A stretch of 64,000 bases of DNA from Alopecurus myosuroides. Its lineage: Eukaryota > Streptophyta > Magnoliopsida > Poales > Poaceae. The stretch is from NCBI GenBank assembly GCA_028641055.1, contig CM054060.1:160768322-160832321 (forward strand), read 5' to 3'. The position numbers and the translations under genes were made by a program. Below are positions 57,185 through 64,000 of the stretch, piece by piece. The notes under the pieces are model-generated. The model worked only from the letters and a program-made list of their open reading frames with translations. It had not been told where the DNA came from and ran no database searches. The number at the start of each line of letters is the position of its first letter. Positions within the stretch are counted from its first letter, which is position 1.

Positions 57185-58125
57185 TCAAGATGAGGAGGCA
57201 GTGTTCTCGGCGCTGGCCTTGGCTGATGTTTCCTCGACGGCGGTCTTGGCAGCAGTTTCTTCAGTGGCGGTCGCGGCAGCCGTTCCTTCGGTGCTGGCTT
57301 GGGTGGCATCCGCTCCCGTCTGGACGGTGGCGGATTCCGTCATCTCGGCATCATCCTGGGTGGCCGCCTGCTCGGAAGTGGCCGTGGCCACCGAGACGGG
57401 TCCTGGAGCCGAGGAGGAGCCTGAAGCGTGGCCAGGAGGGGGCACCGTGTCGTCAAGAGCAGCACCTGAGGAAGTGCCGAAGTCGAGTGGCTCGCTGTCG
57501 ATGTGCGCCCCTTCGTCTTCATCGCTACTCGCGACGACGGTGGCTTTTCCCTTTCCGGCCTTGCCCTTGGGAGATTCGAAGAAGCCGTCAAGGTCTTCGT
57601 CTTCGTCATCATCTCCTTCGTCCTCGTACTCGGTGTCGGGTTCGGGGACGCCCTCGATGTAGACCTCCGTCTCGGCGCACTCTGCGACCTCATACGCAAT
57701 CTGCTTGCGCAAGGCCACGCTCTCGGCATCCATCTCCCACTTGGAATCATTGCGCTTCCCGCGGATGCGCTGCATATCCAGGTTTTCATACCAAGATGCG
57801 ATGCAGAGAAGCATCACGTCCGCACCAGCACGGGCTCCAGAGGCTCGCCATTTTTTCAGCTCGGCCTTCACGTTCTCCAGCTTGAGGGAGAGATCCCGCA
57901 TGTTTCTTGGCTGGGGGTCATGAGGCCAGAACAGCCGGTGGAGCTCAAAGCCCGCATGCACCAAGTCAGTTCCGACGCCGGCCAGCTGTTCGAAGTAACC
58001 TTTGAGCACCAGCAAGCTGTCCTCGATATCAGCCCTAGTGTCAATTGGCTCACCCAGCGAAAGGCGAACTGCTCGGGCCTTGGCTACCGTAGGCGCAGAG
58101 GAAGAATCAAGACGAGGCCAGATAT
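57185..58125 (-). CDS. Element D antisense gene, exon 8 (last)
   Basis: Acceptor tatttcag; completes a split Asp codon, then runs IWPRLDSSSAPTVAK, LKKWRASGARAGADVMLLCI, the acidic run, and an Ala/Thr-rich end NTASSS before the stop at 57185. Confidence 0.83.
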
Positions 58126-61100
58126 CTGAAATAGCAAGTGGCAAGATCAGAAGCCGAGAAGGAACAAGACCGAGAAGAAAAGATGCAATGAAGAGAAAAC
58201 TTACCGATCAGTTGGCGGCGCAGCTGCTGCAGCTTGGTTCTCCAGGACTCCTCGTTGCCAATGTGCTTTTCTTGGATCAGGCGCAAGCTATCCATCTGAG
58301 CGAAGAGATCAGCATTGGTCTTCTTCAAGGTTTCACATTCCTGCTCAAGGGCCCTCTCCTTGGCCTTGAAAGTGGTCTCGGCCTTGGCCTTCTCGGCGAT
58401 GGCCTTGTCCCTCTCGGCGCCAATCTTGACGGCATCTTGGAGTGCCTTCTGAAGCTGGAGCTGCAGCTTCTCCATCTCGGTGGTGTGGTCCTTCACCAGA
58501 GTAATGGCCTGGTCGGATAGCTGTTTCTCCACCTCCGCTGGCTTGACGCAATCTTGGTGTGCCTCAGCAAATGACTTATGATCTTCTGCGAAAAGATAGA
58601 TGAGGTCAGTAAATAAGCAGAGAAGAACCAAACTCAAGGTCACACCGAGTAAACAGCAAACTCACCTTCAAGTCTCTTTATGGTGGCCTCGGCGTTCTCC
58701 ACGAAGCTACGACATTTTTCATGTTCATCTGCCAAGGCCTTTAGTTTTTCTGCAGAGAAGGAAGGGTTAGCGCATAAGAAAGCAAAAGCGGGCGTAAACA
58801 TAAAACGCAGAAACCGCGTAGCTAAAGGCGTACCTTGCACTTCAGCCAGCTGTTGGGTGCTGGTGGTGGCATCTTTGCTCGCGGCCTCAGCAATTGATTT
58901 CTCCTTCTCCAGCACGGCGATACGCCTCCTGGCGATGGAGTGGTTCCAGAGAAGGATGCGGTATAAGTGGGTCCGCTTAAGAACGCTATCCTGAAAACCG
59001 AGAAGAAAATGAGTTAGGCAAAGCAGAGAAGATTCAGCCCGAGTAGGAGGCTACTCGGAGAGTATCCGTCTACTCGACCCGAATCTCGGGGACTGGGGGT
59101 GATGGTAAGAAAGAAGAAAGGCGAGTAGAAGAGAAGAAAATTCAACTCGGAAAAGGCAAGAAGGACTTACTGCGTAGGACTGCTCGATGTCCTCGGCATT
59201 CTTGCGATGCAAGAACATCTTGGCTGCGAGCGTCGCGGTCTCGGTGGAGACGGACATGGGCTTGTGTCCCAGATCAACCTTGTTCCAATCCACGCGCATG
59301 TGGTCGATGGAGCCAAGGGTCAAGCCGTGCCATTTCTCCTCTCCGAGAACCCTGCTGTCCCACCTGGCGTTGATGTGGCCAACAGTGTCCAAAACCTGTT
59401 CAAGACCCTTGGAGGTTATTGGTTTGTCTTGGGCTCCGCGAGAAGCAATGTTGATAGATTGCTGTTGGCTTGGATCCGGAGGAGGGGAGTTCATGGCCAC
59501 AACCTTCCTTCCCCTCTGGATAGCTAAAGCTTTGTCTTTGGGAGGGAAGCCGATGGAGTGCTGATGGCTAACCTCAATCATGTACTCCGGGTAGCAGGGC
59601 TGACCAGCAGCGCGAGCATCAGCCGAGAGCGCAGCAGGAATCGGGCCGGACTCGTGGATCACGAGCGCTCCGCCTGAGGATGTACTCTGGTCTCTGGCCC
59701 GCTTCTTCGTTTGCTCCTTCTCAGCTTTCTGCTTCTCGGGATCCTCAGTCGTCTTCCCGTCAGTCTTGGCCTTCGCCTTCTCGGCGACTGCCTTCTCGGC
59801 AGCTTGCTTCTCGGCCTTCTTCTGCTCAGCCCTGGCTTTCTTCTGCTCAGCCTTGGCCTTTTCAGCAGCTTCTTTATCAGCAGTTTCCTTCTCAGCCTTG
59901 GCCTTCTCGGCGGCTTCCTCCTCGGCCTTGGCCTTCTCTGCAGCTTCTTTCTCGGCTGCCCTTCTGACAACCTCATCCTTCAGAGCTTCCAAGGCTCGCT
60001 GCCTGGTTACTCGCCCGGCGGGAGGGCTGGATGTATCCTTGGTCTTCGACGGCGAGGAGGAGGTTGGCGGTGTAGGGCCTTGCGCAGTTGGCGGTGTAGG
60101 GCCTTGCGCGGTTGGAGGTGCAGGGCCTTGCGCAGTTGGTGGCGCCGCAGATACATCGCCTTGTGCAGCTCCTGGCTGGGCGCTACTCGGTGTCACGCCC
60201 GGTTGCACGCTGCTCAATGGATAAGCAGTAGCATCCGTGGCGGTGGTGTCTTCTGCCCGCTGCGCGGCAGCGAGGCTATCTTGTGCAGCAGCCCCTGTGG
60301 CGGGCTGCTCTTGCTCTGCTTCAGGACGCTCGGCGGCGGCGTTGTCTTGCATCACTTGGTCTTGGTTCTCCTCGGCATTGCTGGCCGGAGGAGAAGGGGG
60401 TCTCTCGTCGTGGACGGCAGTGTCCTGGGCGGCTGGTTCTGACGCTGCTCCTTGCGCTGGATTGGCAGCAGCGGCAGTGGCGGTGTGGTCCTCATCATCA
60501 TCGTCCAGATTGACCAGAGGTACTGGTTTCTCCTTAGCGTGATCGGACGCGAGAGCTGCGTTCGCGTCCATAGGAGGTCTGCAGAGAAAGAGAAATCACA
60601 AGTTAGAAGAAGATTTGGGAAAATAGCACTGCGCGAGAAGGGAGGTGACCGAGAAGAGGGCTTACGCGGTGGTGCACTTGAGCTCTCGTCTGGTTCTCTT
60701 CGCAACCGCCTTCTTCTCGGCGGGCTTCCTCTTCTTGGCAGGAGGCGCTGGTGCCCCGCTACCAGCCCGTTTGCGGGTCTCAGGAGCGGCGACGGCCAGG
60801 GGCTTGACGACTAGGGGCGCATCGCCCTCGTTCTCGTCTTCGTCCTCGTCGTCCTTGTCCGCGGCAACTTCATCTGGGAATCAAAGAGAAAAGAGGAAAG
60901 AATCAGAAACAGCACACGAGGGATTGGTGCTTCTTGGAAGCAAACAGAATGAAAGTACAGTTACCATCAAAATCCTCGTCGGACCAGGTGCGGAGAGCGT
61001 CGCGCTTATCAGGAACGGGGGAGCGAGAAAGGTTGGGCTGCTCCACGGCATCAAAAGAGGGCACATCATCCTCCTCACGGTCAGGAGACCAGTTGCCCTC

Positions 61101-62415
61101 AAAGACCTCGCAGCTCTCAATTATCTGGCGAGTGAGAACCTGAAAAGCAGAAAAGGATCACAGACTAGCCAAGAACCAGGAAGGAATCCTACTCGGATAG
61201 GCGTGCAGGTACAAAGCACACAAAGCCTAGGCAGTTTACTAAGCATTCTACCCGGATAGGCGTGCAAACACAAAGCATACTAAGCCTAAGCATGTTTGCC
61301 GAAAGGTGTTACTCGGAAGGGCGTGCAGGCATAAAGCACATGGAGCCTAAGAATCGTTCTCGAGTAGGCTACCCGGCAAGGCGTGCAAACACAAAGCATA
61401 CTAAAGCCTAAGGCGATTCGGCTAGATGTCCTACTCGGAACGCAAGGCAATTGCTAGTTGATGCAAGAAGGAGAAGCTACCTACTCGGAAAATGTATGCA
61501 GAGAGCAAAGTAAGGAAGGCGTACCCGCTCAATCGGTTTTGTACGGCTGTACGGGACGAACCCGTATTGCCAGTGGTCGCCAAGGCTTGTCGTCAAGATG
61601 TTCCTGGCATGCCAGGGGACATCGATGTTGTCGATCTCGATGGTGGTTGTCCTGGTGCAGTCGCGAGGCCCTCCCATGTAACACATGAGATGGCAGCGCT
61701 CCTGCAAGGGCAGTACTCGGCGCTGGATCCAGCAGGCCACCGGGTCGTCGTTCTTGAGGCCCTCCGCCTTCAGCCAGCCGAGTCGATTCTCCATCTCGAT
61801 GGCGTCGTCATCGTTGACGGGCTTGTCCTTCCAGTACATCCCGATTGGAGCGCGGTTGCACCAAACGGGCAGGTTGATTCTATCGTTCACCGGGGCTCCT
61901 GGCTCGGCGGCAACGTTCCTGACGTAAAGGAATGTCTTCTGCCACAGCTTGACGGAGTCCAGCCCCTTGACGCGGGGGTGGTTCGTCCCGGACCGCTGCA
62001 CCATCATGGCGCAGCCGGTGTCGGTGGCGCGGGCGACGCCCGCGGAGTCCTTCTTCCCGGTAGATTGCTGGCGCAGGTGGAAGTACCTGAGCCACGTCTC
62101 CCACGTGGGCCGGATGCCGAGGAAGGCCTCGCAGACCACGGCGTGGTACGCGAGGAAGACGACGGCGTTCGGCGGCAGATGGTGCATCTGGATGCCGAAG
62201 TGGTTGAGGAATTTCCGCAGGAAATCGGACGCGGGCAATCCGAACCCGCGCTCGAAATGCGCCAGGAAGACGACGCGCTCTCCCTCTCGCGGGGACGGCA
62301 CGATTTCGCCGTCCGGCGCCCGGCACTCCACGCCGGGAGGGACTCGCCGGGTATTGACGAGCCAGGCGCAATCCTCCGCGGTGACGCAGGAGCCGGCCCA
62401 GCCTGACTTGGCCAT
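57185..62415 (-). CDS. Element D antisense spliced gene, PF04195-like protein (1,414 aa)
   Basis: Eight exons with GT-AG introns splice conceptually into one frame of 1,415 codons including stop. Exon lengths are 891, 175, 208, 1408, 157, 84, 381 and 941 nt. Exon 1 resembles the 'putative gypsy type transposon' domain (VVFLAHFERGFGLPASDFLR, FGIQMHHLPPNAVVFL, CEAFLGIRP, WQKTFLYVRN). Exon 3 has an acidic run then a basic, nuclear-signal-like patch (KKRKPAEKK, KRTRRELK). Exon 4 has PPTAQGP repeats and a long Lys/Ala/Glu helix. Exons 5-7 look coiled-coil; exon 8 has an acidic region (YEDEGDDDEDEDLDG). No enzyme motif is recognised. It has its own TATA box and an ATG-free leader. Open although sense gag is broken. 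Shares plan with F's gene. Confidence 0.82.
58205..58585 (-). CDS. Element D antisense gene, exon 7
   Basis: Acceptor ttttcgcag and donor gtaagt; 381 nt. Strong coiled-coil character (EKLQLQLQKALQDAVKIGAE, ETLKKTNADLFAQMDSL). Confidence 0.83.
58666..58749 (-). CDS. Element D antisense gene, exon 6
   Basis: Acceptor tctgcag and donor gtgagt; 84 nt encoding KLKALADEHEKCRSFVENAE to KRLE, flanked by split codons. Confidence 0.8.
58834..58990 (-). CDS. Element D antisense gene, exon 5
   Basis: Acceptor ggttttcag and donor gtacgc; 157 nt encoding DSVLKRTHLYRILLWNHS to QQLAEVQ. Confidence 0.8.
59171..60578 (-). CDS. Element D antisense gene, exon 4
   Basis: Acceptor tctctgcag and donor gtaagt; 1,408 nt. 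N-terminal part acidic and Ala/Pro-rich with four PPTAQGP-like repeats. The middle is a Lys/Ala/Glu helix (AEKAKAEEEAAEKAKAEKE). The C-terminal part is more globular (WHGLTLGSIDHMRVDWNKVD, ending EDIEQSYA). Confidence 0.83.
60666..60873 (-). CDS. Element D antisense gene, exon 3
   Basis: Acceptor tgattcccag and donor gtaagc; 208 nt. Acidic ADKDDEDEDENEGD, then a basic bipartite-like patch around PAKKRKPAEKKAVAKRTRR. Confidence 0.82.
60965..61139 (-). CDS. Element D antisense gene, exon 2
   Basis: Acceptor ctgcttttcag and donor gtaact; 175 nt encoding VLTRQIIESCEVFEGNWSPD to WSDEDFD. Confidence 0.82.
61191..61432 (-). repeat. About 60-bp tandem repeats within intron 1 of the antisense gene
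   Basis: Four units start at 61191, 61250, 61311 and 61371. Units 1 and 3 share gcgtgcagg and aaagcaca; units 2 and 4 share gcgtgcaaacacaaagcat. It is therefore a duplicated dimer of about 120 bp. Intron 1 spans 61140-61524. Confidence 0.85.
61525..62415 (-). CDS. Element D antisense gene, exon 1 (PF04195-like domain)
   Basis: ATG at 62415 (MAKSGWAGSCVTAEDCAWL), 297 codons, ending KPIER at donor gtacgc. It is the first ATG after the TATA box, and the leader has no upstream ATG. Confidence 0.85.
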
Positions 62416-62580
62416 TGTGGCGAGTTGGGAAGGTGGAAGGTTTCGAGTGGAGTTGGCTGGGGGATTGAGTCCGCGGCGGCGCGAGAGCTTGCGCGGCGGC
62501 GGATAGCACGGTGGCGGAGAAGAGCAGGAGACGAGGAAGGAATAGTGCGAGGGAAGGGGAAAAGGAAGCTACCGGCGGGG

Positions 62581-62588
62581 TATTTATA
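62581..62588 (-). promoter_or_regulatory. TATA box of the element D antisense gene
   Basis: TATAAATA on the minus strand, about 166 bases upstream of the ATG, with transcription expected to start about 30 bases downstream. The same octamer sits in the same role in element F. Confidence 0.68.
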
Positions 62589-63092
62589 TCTCCTCCGCGA
62601 GTTTACCGTTACCGTCTTGGTAGTGGGATCGATTGTGGCGTGTGGTGGATCCTGTGGCCGGCTAGAAACGCACACAAGCGCCGGTTGCGCGCGTAATGGC
62701 CACAGTGGATCGCACCACCGAATCATGGCCTATAACTGCACTTGATGGGACATGACGGCCGGTGGGCCCATTGCGTGAAAACAGGACGCGTGGCAGGTCG
62801 TGTCCTGGGCAACCAAACGACAAGGTCGTGGATGCTTGACACGTGTGCAGTTGCTGCGCGAAGGGCTGGATTGCGCTCTGTGCTGCAGAGGCTCAATCTG
62901 AGAAATTTCTCTAAGTCTTTTTACTCGGTTACAGAGTAGAAAGCAAGTGCTACTCGGAAGAGAGGAAACTCAAAGTACTTTCCAGATAGCTACTCGGAGG
63001 TTCTACTCGGCATCTTGAGGTTCAAGGGCTGAGATGCAAAGGCTGGTTTTAAGCTGGCAGAGCCTAGTGAACAAGTTCGCAAGACTCAACCA
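62589..63092. other. Element D region between antisense promoter and PPT
   Basis: No gene supported. Likely antisense promoter-proximal sequence, with clustered TACTCGG motifs near 62922-63008. Confidence 0.5.
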
Positions 63093-63093
63093 G

Positions 63094-63106
63094 CTTCGGG
63101 GACTGC
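63094..63106 (+). promoter_or_regulatory. Element D polypurine tract
   Basis: CTTCGGGGACTGC directly precedes the 3' LTR start TGTCGGGG. Confidence 0.8.
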
Positions 63107-64000
63107 TGTCGGGGGGTTACCCCCGAGTAGGGTAAAGACAGGTGGTAAAGGCCGCTTACAGAAGAGAGGTTTGGTCGAGTAGCCGACTACCAGGTACTCG
63201 CTACCCGGTCGACTGCTACTCGGTCTCACCTCAAGATGACCAGAAGGAGATATCAGTCAAGTTCTACCCTGACGAGTAGAAGGTTTGGCCCGAGTACAAA
63301 TGGCGGGAACCATTGGCGGGAACCTACTCGGGCCAGAAAGTCAAAGGAGCCGTTCTGACACAGGATCCCGCGTATCCTGGGTCCGTACTTGGCAGCATTC
63401 GAACTACTGTTCACGTGGGGACGGCCTGCCTGACAGTGACAGCATGGAAGCAGGCCGTGGCAGGATAAGGGGGGGCCTACTCTGTGCCTAGGTACAGTGT
63501 TACCAGTCTGTCCCCTAGTTTTGCCCAACGACTTTACAGAAGCAGCCAAGGTTGGGAACCAAAGCTGTCAGCGGGTACTCGGAGAAAGGACGATGTGCAC
63601 ACTATGTCGACACTTGTCTAGATTTGGACGTATCCGGCTGGGCACCGTGTATATAAGGTGCCCCGCCGCCTCCTGCGCGAGAAGGTGCCCCGCCGCCTCC
63701 TGCGCGAGGCATGCTCTCACATGCTCATAGTGAACCCTAGAAACCCTAAGTTCTTGACCTAGCTCTACTCGGAGAGGAGAGAAAGGCTACTCGGTAGCAA
63801 TACCATTTGTACTGTGACTACTCGGAGAGACATCGTAATACATAGAGAAAGGCAGGAGTAGGGGTTTTACCTCCTCACGAGGGCCCTGAACCTGGGTACA
63901 TCGTGTTGTTTGTGTTGTGTGGATCTTACCTCACGCGGCTACTCGTCGCGTGATCCCTCCCCGGACACCTCCAGCGTCCATCGTCCCCACATCTTTAGCC
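63107..64000 (+). repeat. Element D 3' LTR, truncated by window end
   Basis: Covers all but about the last 34 bases of the LTR. One substitution and one 1-bp indel versus the 5' LTR. Confidence 0.95.

Larger units (their letters stand above)
48482..64000 (+). mobile_element. Element D: young Tat/RIRE2-like Gypsy element with antisense gene
   Basis: 5' LTR (927 bp), PBS, gag-protease-RT-RNase H-integrase, convergent 8-exon antisense gene, PPT, and a 3' LTR that runs off the window. Over the 894 shared LTR bases I see one substitution (cacaAtatg versus cacaCtatg) and one extra G in a G run, so insertion was recent (tens of thousands of years at 1.3e-8 per site per year). Despite this the sense ORF has two TAG codons and a disturbed gag N-terminus. 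Inserted in the 3' LTR of Athila-like copy 3. Confidence 0.94.

Noticed and set aside
59740..60443. Long plus-strand ORFs (59711-60442, 59766-60224) and similar plus-strand frames at 61492-62406
   Set aside because: They are reverse-strand shadows of antisense exons 4 and 1; Leu/Ser/Ala-rich with no domain.

Overview
The window looks like an intergenic retrotransposon nest from a large-genome Triticeae-type grass (wheat/barley relatives). No host protein-coding gene, functional tRNA, rRNA or CRISPR array can be supported. The assignment rests on element architecture and on family-typical termini: an Angela/BARE-like Copia LTR, Athila-like Gypsy LTRs beginning TGATACGTC, and Tat/RIRE2-like Gypsy elements with a tggcgcccaccgtgggg primer-binding site. 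Family names are from recognition by eye, not from a database search.

Layout. 1-3076: end of a long minus-strand LTR (element A), inserted in the TATA box of the 5' LTR of a decayed Copia element (3077-9924). The Copia element itself sits in Athila-like copy 1 (9925-14888 and 25513-25700). Copy 1's 3' LTR is split by Tat-like Gypsy element F (14889-25507, target duplication ATTTT). 25701-26237 is unassigned. Athila-like copy 2 lies on the minus strand (26238-32276) and carries a 5'-truncated LINE (29364-31644, 11-bp target duplication). Copy 2 is broken at 32277 by LTR B (32277-32899), which is broken by Athila-like copy 3 (32900-37298, 47570-48481). Copy 3 contains element C (37299-47569). 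C's LTR contains element E (38327-44300), probably a solo LTR of about 6 kb with a perfect CTAGC duplication. Copy 3's 3' LTR is broken by Tat-like element D (48482 to beyond 64000). The nest is five levels deep.

How the parts work together. D and F share one plan: LTR, PBS, sense gag-pol, then a convergent multi-exon gene on the opposite strand with its own TATA box next to the 3' LTR. I could splice both antisense genes conceptually with GT-AG introns and unbroken frames: 8 exons and 1,414 codons in D; 6 coding exons and 909 codons in F, with a likely extra 5'-UTR exon. Both begin with a region resembling the 'putative gypsy type transposon' domain (Transposase_28, PF04195) and continue into acidic, basic and coiled-coil-like segments. 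The sense gag-pol of both elements is interrupted by nonsense codons, and F has lost most of gag. D is very young (one substitution and one 1-bp indel over about 894 aligned LTR bases); F differs at about 5 of 473 positions. The intact antisense genes beside damaged sense genes are the most interesting content of the window.

Limits: boundaries, splice sites and divergences were read by eye. Expression, domain scores and family identities were not tested.
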